From the NCBI GenBank assembly GCA_014650015.1, contig BMUD01000003.1:248001-312000 (forward strand): 64,000 nucleotides of DNA, given 5' to 3'. The notes beneath the pieces are model-generated. The model saw nothing but the letters and a program-made list of their open reading frames with translations. It did no database searches and was not told the DNA's origin. The DNA is from Streptomyces griseoloalbus (GTDB lineage Bacteria; Actinomycetota; Actinomycetes; Streptomycetales; Streptomycetaceae). Position 1 is the first letter of the stretch; each line of letters starts with the position of its first letter. This document shows, piece after piece, positions 56,712-64,000 of this stretch. A program made the position numbers and the translations under genes.

Positions 56712-57500
56712 TCAGGCGAATCCGGGGTGCGGGTCGGCCGGGCCGCCCAGGGCGTTGCGGCGTTCGGGCATCTTGAGGGAGACCATGCGGCGCCAGCCGC
56801 CCAGGCGTTCGTACGCGTACACCGCGTGGATGCCCGCCGCGAGGACCGCCGCCTTGGGCCTGGACCAGCCGAGGATGCGGCCCATGTGGGCCATCACCGC
56901 GAGGCTGACGTCCCGGTAGACGCGAATCTCCGCGAGCGCGCACGCGCGCAGGGTGCGCTGGATCGCACGGCCGTGTCCGGCGTACGCGAAGCGCAGCAGT
57001 TCCTCGTGGCAGTAGGCGAGGTGGTTGTCCTCGTCGCGGGAGATCATCCTGACCGCGCGGCCGAGGTCGGGGTGGTCGGCGAAGTGTCTGCGGAACAGGT
57101 CCATCTGTTCGGAGGCGCGTTGTTCGGTGACCCTGCTGTGGGCGAGGTAGGTGACGACGTCCTGCACGGTGAGGGGTTCGTCGCGGCTGAGCCGGCCGTG
57201 GGCCAGGCCGATGCCATTCTGTTCGAGGAGCATCGTGTAGTCGGTCTCGGGCGGGACCGGGACGGGTCGCACACCGCGCTTCTTCATCAGGGCGTTGAAG
57301 ATGCGGCCGTGCTTGTCCTCGTCGGCGCCGTGCCGGGTGATCTTCGCAGCGAGGTGGTGCTGGGTCTCGGGGACCAGCGCGGCGATGCGGGCGTTCTCCC
57401 AGCCGCCCTGGGACTCGCCGCTCGCGGCGATGGAGCAGAAAAGGGCGAAGGACTCGTCGTCGTCGAGGATCTCCTGGAACAGACTCCTGGCCGAAAGCAT
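56712..57500 (-). CDS. Ferritin-like diiron domain protein
   Basis: A 262-residue all-helical protein. Two ExxH metal motifs, 'GADEDKHGRIFN' and 'ISRDEDNHLAYCHEELL', with further Glu residues ('ALVPETQHH') suggest a diiron four-helix bundle. It may be an oxygen- or iron-handling enzyme; the substrate is unknown. ATG 57500 follows 'gaggtggcccacc'. Just upstream lie six 8-bp tandem repeats. Confidence 0.85.
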   Translation of the reverse strand: MLSARSLFQEILDDDESFALFCSIAASGESQGGWENARIAALVPETQHHLAAKITRHGADEDKHGRIFNALMKKRGVRPVPVPPETDYTMLLEQNGIGLAHGRLSRDEPLTVQDVVTYLAHSRVTEQRASEQMDLFRRHFADHPDLGRAVRMISRDEDNHLAYCHEELLRFAYAGHGRAIQRTLRACALAEIRVYRDVSLAVMAHMGRILGWSRPKAAVLAAGIHAVYAYERLGGWRRMVSLKMPERRNALGGPADPHPGFA

Positions 57501-57522
57501 GGTGGGCCACCTCTCCGCGGGC

Positions 57523-57570
57523 TTCCGCAGTTCCGCACGTCCGCAGTTCCGCACGTCCGTACTTCCGCAA
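57523..57570. repeat. Octamer tandem repeat upstream of the ferritin-like gene
   Basis: Six consecutive 8-mers: ttccgcag, ttccgcac, gtccgcag, ttccgcac, gtccgtac, ttccgcaa. Four of the six carry ttccgca. The array starts 23 bp upstream of the start codon and probably covers the promoter or leader. Array length could vary and tune expression. Confidence 0.7.
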
Positions 57571-57718
57571 AGAACGAGTCAAGTGCGCGGGCCGCGGGGC
57601 GGCAACAGGTGTGTCCGACAACTCCGCCGAAAGAAGTACGCGTGGGGGTGCGTCCGGGCATGCGCGGAGCACGCCGAAGGGCGTAACCGTGGGGGCCGAC
57701 GGGCGTTGTCGTGGGTGA

Positions 57719-57759
57719 CGGCCGTGGCGGGGAGTGCCCCCGAGCCCCCACCACGGCCG
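57719..57759 (-). terminator. Hairpin after the LLM oxidoreductase gene
   Basis: cggccgtgg and ccacggccg (9 bp) enclose 23 nt that include the further complementary patches cgggg and ccccg. It lies 27 bp past the LLM stop. The remaining 57573-57718 shows no gene. Confidence 0.5.
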
Positions 57760-57785
57760 TGGGGAGTACGTGAGGCGGCCGTGGG

Positions 57786-58841
57786 CTACGCGAGGCCGGC
57801 GCGTTCCAGGGCCTCGGTGCCGGCGCGGAGCGATGCCAGGCGCTCGTCGAGCGTGAAGCCCGCCGGGGCGAGGGTGAGGGTGGTGACTCCGGCGGCGGCG
57901 TAGGCCTTCATCCGGTCGGCGATGCGGTCCACCGAGCCGAGAAGGGTCGTCTTGTCGATCAGGTCGTGCGGGACGGCCTCGGCGGCCCCCTGCTTGTCGC
58001 CGGACAGGTACTTGTCCTGGATCTCGGCGGCCTCCTGCTCGTAGCCCATGCGCCGGGCGAGCTGGTTGTAGAAGTTCTGCTTGCGGCTGCCCATGCCGCC
58101 GACGTACAGCGCGGTGTAGGGGCGGAACGTGTCGGCGAGGGTGGTGACGTCCTTGTCGTCGCCGACGGCGAGGGGGACGGTGGGGCAGATGTCGAAGCCG
58201 TCGAGGGTCTTGCCGGCCTTCTCGCGGCCGGCGCGGAGGTGCCTGACGGCGGTGTCCTCGAGGTGGTCGGCGGAGGGGAAGATCAGCAGGGCGCCGTCGG
58301 CGATCTCGCCGGTCTGTTCGAGGTTCTTCGGCCCGATCGCGGCGATGTAGAGGGGGATGTGCTCGCGCTGGGGGTGCACGGTGAGCTTGATGGGCTTGCC
58401 GGGGCCGCCGGGAAGGGGGAGGGTCCAGTGCTCGCCGTCGTGGGACAGGCGTTCGCGGGTCATGGCCTTGCGGATGATCTCGACGTACTCGCGGGTGCGG
58501 GCGAGGGGCTTGTCGAACTTGACGCCGTACCAGCCCTCGGAGACCTGCGGGCCGGAGACGCCGAGGCCGAGGCGGAAGCGGCCGCCGGAGAGGGAGTCGA
58601 GCGTGGCGGCGGTCATCGCGGTCATCGCGGGCTGGCGGGCGGGGATCTGGAAGATGGCGGAGCCGACGTCGATGCGCTGGGTCTGGGCGGCGACCCAGGT
58701 CAGTACGGTGGCGGCGTCGGAGCCGTAGGCTTCCGCGGCCCAGCAGACCGCGTATCCGAGGCGGTCGGCCTCCTGAGCCACGGCGAGGTTGTCGGCGTCC
58801 ATTCCGGCGCCCCAGTAGCCGAGGTTGATCCCTAGCTGCAT
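57786..58841 (-). CDS. LLM-class F420-dependent oxidoreductase
   Basis: A 351-residue luciferase-like TIM barrel. It has 'LGINLGYWGAGMDADNLAVA', 'TLDSLSGGRFRLGLGVSGPQ' typical of F420-binding members, and 'IPLYIAAIGPKNLEQTGEIA'. Streptomyces makes F420, so hydride transfer from reduced F420 is expected; the substrate is unknown. It starts at ATG 58841 and is divergent from the aldo/keto reductase gene across repeat copy B. Confidence 0.92.
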   Translation of the reverse strand: MQLGINLGYWGAGMDADNLAVAQEADRLGYAVCWAAEAYGSDAATVLTWVAAQTQRIDVGSAIFQIPARQPAMTAMTAATLDSLSGGRFRLGLGVSGPQVSEGWYGVKFDKPLARTREYVEIIRKAMTRERLSHDGEHWTLPLPGGPGKPIKLTVHPQREHIPLYIAAIGPKNLEQTGEIADGALLIFPSADHLEDTAVRHLRAGREKAGKTLDGFDICPTVPLAVGDDKDVTTLADTFRPYTALYVGGMGSRKQNFYNQLARRMGYEQEAAEIQDKYLSGDKQGAAEAVPHDLIDKTTLLGSVDRIADRMKAYAAAGVTTLTLAPAGFTLDERLASLRAGTEALERAGLA

Positions 58842-58910
58842 GGCCGTCTCCCCTTACCGATCAGTAACGTCGCTTGTGCGGAGACCATATACCTCCGGTG
58901 GTCGGGGGGA

Positions 58911-59290
58911 TGCCTGCGGCGCAGCGTTCGGTCCGGTGGGGGCGTGTAGCGCCTGTGGGTGGTGGGTGGGGCGGGGCCGGGTCGGGGGTGTCCGTCCTCG
59001 GACCGGCGCGGAATGGGTCACTTGAGAAGCGGGGGGTGCGGACGCGCCGGCCACTGCGGGCGGACACCCCCGCCCCGTCCCCTTCGCGCCGTACGCGGCC
59101 ATTGCCGCCCATCGCGGACAGCTACGGCCGCCCACCGCGGGCAGTCACTGCCGCCTGCCGCGGGCGGTCGTGCCGCTGGGGCGAAGGGGGTCCCCCTCTC
59201 GAGCGGAGCCGAAAGGGGGGAGGGTGGGTGCGGCGGCACCCCGTGAGCGCCGGGCTGCGCAACCACCCCCGGCCCACACCGGCACCGGGC
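58911..59290 (-). repeat. Dispersed intergenic element, copy B
   Basis: The reverse complement of this stretch matches 25740-26126 over almost its full length, with scattered substitutions concentrated in the tandem units. It fills most of the gap between two divergent oxidoreductase genes. Both strands are open for over 80 codons in several frames, which reflects base composition. No mobile-element gene is present. Confidence 0.85.
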
Positions 59291-59388
59291 GACCGGACAC
59301 CCCCTTCCGGGCGGCGCCGCCGCCGCTCGGAATTCCGTTGTCCACAGGGCCCCCACACCTCAGGCTCTGGCCAGTAATCTCGGCGTTC

Positions 59389-60375
59389 ATGGAGCAGAGG
59401 CATCTCGGCCGTACCGGCCTGCGTGTGTCCCGCATCGGGCTCGGGACTCTGACCTGGGGTCGGGACACCGACGAGCACGACGCCGCGGACCTCTTGAAGA
59501 CGTTCTGGGAAGCGGGCGGCACCCTCGTCGACACCGCGGACGTGTACGGCGACGGAGAGGCCGAGTACCTGCTCGGGAGGCTGATGGAGGGGCTGGTGCC
59601 GCGCCGGGACCTCATCATCTCCACGAAGGCCGGGAGCGTGCCCGACCCGGAACGCCGGGTCGACGGCTCGCGCGGACATCTGCTCGCCGCGCTCGACGCC
59701 TCGCTGGCGCGACTCGGCACCGACTACGTCGACCTGTGGCACGTCCACGCCTACGACCCCGCCACCCCGTTGGACGAGACGCTCCAGGCGCTCGACATCG
59801 CGGTCGGCAGCGGGCGGGCGCGGTATGCCGGTGTCGCCGACTTCTGCGGCTGGCAGCTGGCCAAGGCCGCGACCTGGCAGCTGGCCGTGCCGGGGGCGCG
59901 GACGCGGCTGGCGAGTACGCAGATGGAGTACTCGCTGCTGCAGCGGGGCGTGGAGCGGGAGGTGCTGCCCGCGGCCCTCGATCTGGGGATCGGACTGTTG
60001 CCGTCCTCTCCGCTCGGGCGGGGCGTGCTGACCGGCAAGTACCGCAACGACGCCACCCCGCCGAACTCCCGGGCGGCCTCGGAGCATCTCGCGCCGTTCG
60101 TCGAGCCGTATCTCGACGACACGGCGAGCAGGATCGTGGACGCGGTGACGACGGCGGCGGACGGGCTCGCCGTGACCGCGCTGCAGGTGGCGCTCGCGTG
60201 GGTCCGCGACCGGCCCGGCGTGGCCGCTCCGATCGTCGGCGCGCGCAACGCGCGGCAGCTCACGGCGGCATTGTCAGTGGAGGCCCTTAGTCTTCCTGAC
60301 GAGATCTGCCGGGCGCTCGACGATGTGTCGGCGCCCGTGCACCACTATCCCGATCACGACTGGAGCACGCTGTGA
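59389..60375 (+). CDS. Aldo/keto reductase
   Basis: A 328-residue NADPH-dependent reductase. It opens with 'MEQRHLGRTGLRVSRIGLGT', and the catalytic Asp and Tyr are in 'VDTADVYGDGEAEYLLGRLM', Lys in 'LIISTKAGSV' and His in 'VDLWHVHAYD'. 'GLLPSSPLGRGVLTGKYR' and 'VGARNARQL' bind NADP. The substrate is not known. Its stop overlaps the GTG of the next gene (GTGA), so the two are coupled. Confidence 0.93.
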   Translation: MEQRHLGRTGLRVSRIGLGTLTWGRDTDEHDAADLLKTFWEAGGTLVDTADVYGDGEAEYLLGRLMEGLVPRRDLIISTKAGSVPDPERRVDGSRGHLLAALDASLARLGTDYVDLWHVHAYDPATPLDETLQALDIAVGSGRARYAGVADFCGWQLAKAATWQLAVPGARTRLASTQMEYSLLQRGVEREVLPAALDLGIGLLPSSPLGRGVLTGKYRNDATPPNSRAASEHLAPFVEPYLDDTASRIVDAVTTAADGLAVTALQVALAWVRDRPGVAAPIVGARNARQLTAALSVEALSLPDEICRALDDVSAPVHHYPDHDWSTL

Positions 60376-62447
60376 GCACCGAGCCGCCCGAGACCACGGA
60401 GGGCGCCGAGCCGGAAAGCGCGGACGGTAAGCCCGCCGAGGGCGCGCGGGTGTCCGAGGCCGAGGCCGAGTTGGCCGCGCAGCGAGCGGAGCGGGAGCGG
60501 ATCGAGCGGCGGAAGGCGGAGCGGCAGGAGCCGATCGAGGCCGGCGGCAAGCTCAGCGGCAGGGCGGCCGATCTCCTTGCCGCCGTGCGGGCCGTGGAGA
60601 GCGGTGAGAAGCCGGCCGCCCCGGTGTTCGAGGAGGCCGGGCCCGCGCCGAGGCGGCCCGCTCCCGAGCCGGTGCGGCGGCCGTCCGCGGTGCCCCCGGG
60701 CGAGGTGGTTCCCGCCGCCGGCGCCGTCGAGGAGATGCGCGGGGTGCTGGCCCAGGGGGGTGCGCCGGAAGGGCTCGCCGCGCAGGCCGCCGTCGTGCTG
60801 GGCGAGGGGGGCGCGGAGGTGCTGCGCGCCGATCCCTGGCAGTTGCTGCGGGTTGCCGGTGTGCGGCCCGAGCAGGCCGACGGGTTCGCGCGGGCCCTCC
60901 TCGGCTCCGGGACCGGGCCGGACGACGAGCGGCGGGGGCGGGCGGTCACCGTGTGGCTGCTGGAGCAGGCGGCGCTGGCCGGGCACACCGCTCTGGACAT
61001 GTCCGCGCTGGCCACGGCGCTGGGGCGGCAGGGGGTGCCGGATTCCGAAGGAGCCGTGCAGAACGCCATCTCGGAAGGGGACGTGCTCGTCTTCCAGGAC
61101 CCCATCGCGGAAGCCGGGGTTCCGGCTCCGCAGGGGGACGCCGGGGAGGAGGAAGCGGAGCGGCCGGTCCGGGTGCTGGTGGGACTGGAGCGGTACGCGC
61201 TGGCCGAGGAGAGCCTTGCCGACGGTCTCGCCCGGCTGGTCAACTCCGTGCCCAAGCAGGACGGTGCCGGTGAGGAGTGGGAGCGCGCGGCCGCCTCGGC
61301 GGAGGGCTCCGCGGGTGAGCTGATCCGCGCGGTCGCCGGGCACGGGCTGGTGCTGCACACCGGTGGGGAGGCATCGCTGGCCGAGCCGGCGGCGCTGCTG
61401 ACCGCCGCGCGCGCTCTCGGGCTGCGTGCCTGGGCCGCCACCCACAGTCCGGTCGGGCGGGAGCGGTTCGCGGCCCTGGCCGAGGGTGCGGGTGTCGCCA
61501 CGGTCGCCGGGCTGCTCTCCGGTGCCGAGGGGCCGGGACGCGACGCCGACGGGGCGCTGGACGTGGATCTGCTGGTGGTGCTCGACGCTCCGCAGCTGGA
61601 CGTCGAGGCCGCCGCGCTGGTGACGGAGTCGCTGCCGGACGGCGCCCGGCTGGTGCTGGCCGGTGATCCGGGGGTGCTGTGGTCGGTGGGGCCCGGGCGG
61701 GTGTTCGCGGATCTGCTGGCGGCGCGGGTCTGCCCGCAGGTCGCCTCGCGGCGGCCGGATCCCGGGCCGCTGGGGGAGCTGGTCTCCGGGATCGGTGTGG
61801 GCGAGCTGAACCAGGTGGCGGCGCCCGGCAAGGAAGTCGTGATCGTGCCGGTGCGGGACGCGGGAGAGGCCGTGCACCGGACCGTGCAGCTCGTGGCCGA
61901 CTCGGTGCCGCGCGCGATCGGGGTGCCTGCCGAGGAGACGCAGGTGATCACCCCGGGGCACGGGGGTGCGGTGGGTACGCGGGCGCTGAACGCGGCGCTG
62001 AAGGAGCGGCTCAATCCGGGGCCGGGGCGCTTCGGGGGGTTCGACCCGGGCGACCGGGTGGCCTACTCCCCCGCTCCGGGACGTACGCTGCCCGGCCGTG
62101 TGACGAAGGCCGATGGTGAGGGGCTGCACCTGGTGTGCGGGGGCGAGGAGATCGTCGTACCGAGGGAGCGGGTGGAGCAGTCCGTGCGCCACGGGTGGGC
62201 GCTGACCGCGCACCAGGCGGTCGGCTGCCGGTGGCCCGCGGTGGTCGTGGTGCTGCCCGGTGACGCCGTGCAGGCGCTGAGCCGGCCCTGGGTGTACACG
62301 GCGTTCAGCCGGGCCGACCGGCATCTGTCCGTGGTCCACGGTGTGGAGCAGGCGCTGCCGCGGGCCGTGTCCGAGGTGGCGGCCAAGCCGCGGACGACGC
62401 GGTTGCCGGTGCTGCTGGCGCCGCAGGTCCCGGCGGCGGACGGCTGA
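60372..62447 (+). CDS. RecD2-like protein with degenerate ATPase motifs (pseudo-helicase)
   Basis: A 691-residue protein with a charged coil (1-60), a Pro-rich linker, helix-hairpin-helix-like repeats (about 120-180, 'DPWQLLRVAGVRPEQADGFA') and a superfamily 1 helicase-like core. In the expected motif I position stands 'LVLHTGGEASLAEPAALL' (near 329) with no GKT. Motif II is 'LLVVLDAPQLDVEA' (Asp405) with the Glu lost. At the C-terminus 'LTAHQAVGCRWPAVVVVLP' replaces HKSQG, yet 'WVYTAFSRADRHLSVV' is kept. It is probably a non-hydrolysing structural or regulatory relative, coupled to the reductase gene. It is not a decayed gene, since the frame is intact and codon use is normal. Confidence 0.85.
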   Translation: MSTEPPETTEGAEPESADGKPAEGARVSEAEAELAAQRAERERIERRKAERQEPIEAGGKLSGRAADLLAAVRAVESGEKPAAPVFEEAGPAPRRPAPEPVRRPSAVPPGEVVPAAGAVEEMRGVLAQGGAPEGLAAQAAVVLGEGGAEVLRADPWQLLRVAGVRPEQADGFARALLGSGTGPDDERRGRAVTVWLLEQAALAGHTALDMSALATALGRQGVPDSEGAVQNAISEGDVLVFQDPIAEAGVPAPQGDAGEEEAERPVRVLVGLERYALAEESLADGLARLVNSVPKQDGAGEEWERAAASAEGSAGELIRAVAGHGLVLHTGGEASLAEPAALLTAARALGLRAWAATHSPVGRERFAALAEGAGVATVAGLLSGAEGPGRDADGALDVDLLVVLDAPQLDVEAAALVTESLPDGARLVLAGDPGVLWSVGPGRVFADLLAARVCPQVASRRPDPGPLGELVSGIGVGELNQVAAPGKEVVIVPVRDAGEAVHRTVQLVADSVPRAIGVPAEETQVITPGHGGAVGTRALNAALKERLNPGPGRFGGFDPGDRVAYSPAPGRTLPGRVTKADGEGLHLVCGGEEIVVPRERVEQSVRHGWALTAHQAVGCRWPAVVVVLPGDAVQALSRPWVYTAFSRADRHLSVVHGVEQALPRAVSEVAAKPRTTRLPVLLAPQVPAADG

Positions 62448-62461
62448 GGGGCGCCGCTTAC

Positions 62462-62494
62462 GCCGACGGCGGCACCGGGGGTGCCGCCGTCGGC
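62462..62494. terminator. Bidirectional terminator, 15-bp stem
   Basis: gccgacggcggcacc and its exact complement around ggg, between the converging RecD2-like and acidic-protein genes. Confidence 0.8.
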
Positions 62495-62511
62495 ATGCGG
62501 GACGGGTGCGG

Positions 62512-63204
62512 TCAGCGGTCCGCGTCGAGTGGCTCGAGATCCTCGTCCTCGTCCAGGCTCGGGTCCGGCCCGTCCTCGAGTTCGTCGTCGTCGGTGTCGT
62601 CCTCGAGTTCCTCGTCGAAGACCGCGCTGACGTCGAAGCGGCACACCACCTGTTGCGGATCCACCTGCTCGAACGGCGCCTCCAGCCACTCGCCGGGTTC
62701 CGCCGGTTCGTCCGATGCCGTGACCCAGAGCGTGGAGTCGCCCTCCTCGAGGCCGAACTCCTTGTGCCGGGAGGCGATCTCGTCCGGCTCGAACTCGCCG
62801 AACAGGAGGCCCAGCGCGCCGTGGACGGTGCCGGAGGCGTCCGAGCCCTCGTCGTCCGCCGCCTCGATCCGCTGCGCGTGCCCGAGCAGCCGCTGTGGTT
62901 CCGCGACCGTGTAGTCGCGGCGGATCAGCACGCTGAGCGCGTTCGGTTCCTCGGGGCCGGTGTACGGCGGCAGCGCCTCCTCCGCGCTGGGGATCTCGAA
63001 GGGTGTGACCTCGTCGTAGCGGTCGTAGAGCAGTTCGTCGTACGCCTCCGCGGCCGCGGCCAGCTCGTTGAACGCCTCGTAGACGGCCGGGTCGTCCTCC
63101 CCCGACCGGCGTTCGACCGCGGCCAGGTGGCGGTCGAGCGCGGTCTTGACCGCCTCGGCGGCGGCGCGTACCTCGGCAGCGGTGGGCTGCGCAGCATCAG
63201 ACAT
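62512..63204 (-). CDS. Acidic hypothetical protein, 230 aa
   Basis: A 230-residue cytoplasmic protein. Residues 1-60 are helical ('EVRAAAEAVKTALDRHLAAV'), the middle is mixed alpha/beta with 'NALSVLIRRDYTVAEPQRLL', and the last 35 residues are a run of Asp and Glu ('LEDDTDDDELEDGPDPSLDE'). No motif is recognised. ATG 63204 is preferred to a longer frame that would overlap the DUF5703 gene. It diverges from that gene with a 47-bp gap. Confidence 0.8.
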   Translation of the reverse strand: MSDAAQPTAAEVRAAAEAVKTALDRHLAAVERRSGEDDPAVYEAFNELAAAAEAYDELLYDRYDEVTPFEIPSAEEALPPYTGPEEPNALSVLIRRDYTVAEPQRLLGHAQRIEAADDEGSDASGTVHGALGLLFGEFEPDEIASRHKEFGLEEGDSTLWVTASDEPAEPGEWLEAPFEQVDPQQVVCRFDVSAVFDEELEDDTDDDELEDGPDPSLDEDEDLEPLDADR

Positions 63205-63251
63205 AGTGCAGACGCTATCCGTACCGGGGGCCGACCCGCACAATAGATGCG

Positions 63252-63440
63252 ATGCCGGAATACGAATTTGTCGACGTGTACGTGCCGCGCGGGGTGTCCC
63301 GCAAGGAAACGGCACGTCTGCTGACGGACCACGCAGAGTACGGTCACTGGGAGTTGTACCGCCTGACGCTGATGCGTGACGGCAGTCGCAGGGTGCGGCT
63401 GCGGCGGCGGATCATCCGCCAGGTGCGCGCCACCTGGTGA
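63252..63440 (+). CDS. DUF5703 family protein, 62 aa
   Basis: A 62-residue basic protein, 'MPEYEFVDVYVPRGVSRKE' at its start and 'LRRRIIRQVRATW' at its end. Small proteins of this type are conserved in Streptomyces; their function is unknown. The likely fold is a short beta-alpha unit with a basic C-terminal strand. Confidence 0.82.
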   Translation: MPEYEFVDVYVPRGVSRKETARLLTDHAEYGHWELYRLTLMRDGSRRVRLRRRIIRQVRATW

Positions 63441-63468
63441 GCCCGGGCGGCCCCGACCCCCTCACAGA

Positions 63469-63504
63469 ACGGAGCGGACCCCGCGGTCGCGGGGTCCGCT
63501 CCGT
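63469..63504. terminator. Bidirectional terminator before the chaplin gene
   Basis: acggagcggaccccgcg and its complement form a 17-bp perfect stem around gt, between the converging DUF5703 and chaplin genes. Confidence 0.8.
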
Positions 63505-63514
63505 GTGTTCTGGG

Positions 63515-64000
63515 TCACGCAGCGGCCCGTGCCTTGCGGTAGAGGACCGCGCCGGCGAGCAGCGCGCCCGCGCCGACCGGCAGGACGAGGCCCATCGGCA
63601 TCTCGCTGCCGGTCCGGGCGAGCTGTGCGTCGGCCTCGGGCAGGGCCACGAAGTGGGCGCCCGGCTCGTTGCCGTGCGAGGAGCCGGGCGGGGTCCGGTC
63701 GCCCGGCGTGCCCGGGGTGCCCGGGGTGCTCGGGGTACCCGGCTCGTCGCCGGGGTGCTCCGGCTGCTCGGGGTGGCCCGGGTCGCCGGGCTGTCCCGGC
63801 GTCTCGTGGCCGGAGCCGCCGTTCGCGCAGTCGTTGCCCTCGGTGGCGTTGCCGGCGCCGAGGACATTGACGCTGTTGCCGCAGACGTTCACCGGGACGT
63901 GGATCGGTGCCTGGATCTGGTTGCCGGAGCCCACGCCGGGCGAATCGCTCGTCCGGCCGTCGGCGTGCGAGCCGCCGTGGTCGCCGGAGTCGCCGTACCC
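63515..64000 (-). CDS. chpC: Long chaplin with sortase signal (ChpC-like), N-terminus cut by window edge
   Basis: The frame is open from base 64000 to its stop at 63515, 161 residues. A Gly/Ser/His/Asp linker leads to a chaplin domain with 'QAPIHVPVNVCGNSVNVLG' and a second Cys in 'GNDCANGG'. A Pro/Gly/Thr-rich wall-spanning region ('PGTPSTPGTPGTPGD') follows, then the sorting signal 'LARTGSE', a hydrophobic segment 'LVLPVGAGALLAGAVLY' and 'RKARAAA'. Long chaplins are anchored to the wall by class E sortase (LAxTG) and help aerial hyphae emerge. The linker resembles the spacer between the two chaplin domains of ChpC, so the first domain is probably outside the window. Confidence 0.88.
   Translation of the reverse strand, partial: GYGDSGDHGGSHADGRTSDSPGVGSGNQIQAPIHVPVNVCGNSVNVLGAGNATEGNDCANGGSGHETPGQPGDPGHPEQPEHPGDEPGTPSTPGTPGTPGDRTPPGSSHGNEPGAHFVALPEADAQLARTGSEMPMGLVLPVGAGALLAGAVLYRKARAAA

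Noticed and set aside
58854-59377. Several 80-170-codon frames in repeat copy B, with matching peptides in copy A
   Set aside because: Similarity follows from the nucleotide repeat. Frames on both strands are equally open, and there is no ribosome site or consistent codon bias.

Overview
The window is high-GC actinobacterial DNA with dense, often 4-nt-overlapping genes, GTG starts, a chaplin, a conservon, mycothiol genes and a complete Pup-proteasome system. This points to Streptomyces. As far as I can recall, the gene order follows the S. coelicolor block from about SCO1620 to SCO1674. That comparison is from memory and I could not check it. I saw no tRNA, rRNA, insertion sequence, prophage or CRISPR array.

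Layout. 1-3.7 kb: glycine-betaine type ABC transporter, an ATPase plus a permease carrying two substrate-binding domains, cut by the left edge. 3.9-7.2 kb: 5'-3' exonuclease, siderophore-interacting protein behind an iron box, small hypothetical, RluA-like pseudouridine synthase. 7.2-11.8 kb: conservon operon (rarA-E, cvn9 type) ending in a P450 without the K-helix ExxR motif. 12.2-24.6 kb: minus-strand block helY, lipid kinase, tatC, tatA, small genes, pafC, pafB, two FKBPs, pafA and an MFS transporter. 24.7-25.7 kb: LacI regulator. 26.2-32.1 kb: prcA, prcB, a decayed endonuclease VII relic, pup, dop and arc. 32.3-40.9 kb: ferredoxin, secreted protein, TrmI, site-2 protease, RecB-like nuclease, response regulator, orphan peptide-binding lipoprotein, HAD phosphatase. 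41.0-50.9 kb: metH, then the glycerol regulon gylR-glpF-glpK-glpD and a FadR-type regulator. 51.0-64.0 kb: PAC2 protein, mshC with three companion genes, CorA, ferritin-like protein, LLM oxidoreductase, aldo/keto reductase, a RecD2-like pseudo-helicase, an acidic protein, DUF5703, and a chaplin cut by the right edge.

Functional links. PafA attaches Pup, Dop activates and removes it, ARC unfolds tagged proteins, and PrcAB degrades them. PafB and PafC are the WYL regulators of this neighbourhood. TatA and TatC are in the same strand block. GylR probably controls itself and glpFKD through a shared palindrome found upstream of both. MshC makes a mycothiol precursor.

The most unusual items are: (i) a 79-residue hexapeptide-repeat reading frame with a TTA codon, locked between pafC and a zinc-ribbon gene by 4-nt overlaps; (ii) two near-identical intergenic elements of about 385 bp in inverted orientation 33 kb apart; (iii) the ExxR-less P450; (iv) a RecD2-like protein lacking its ATPase motifs; (v) a broken endonuclease VII gene between pup and prcB; (vi) the permease with tandem binding domains.
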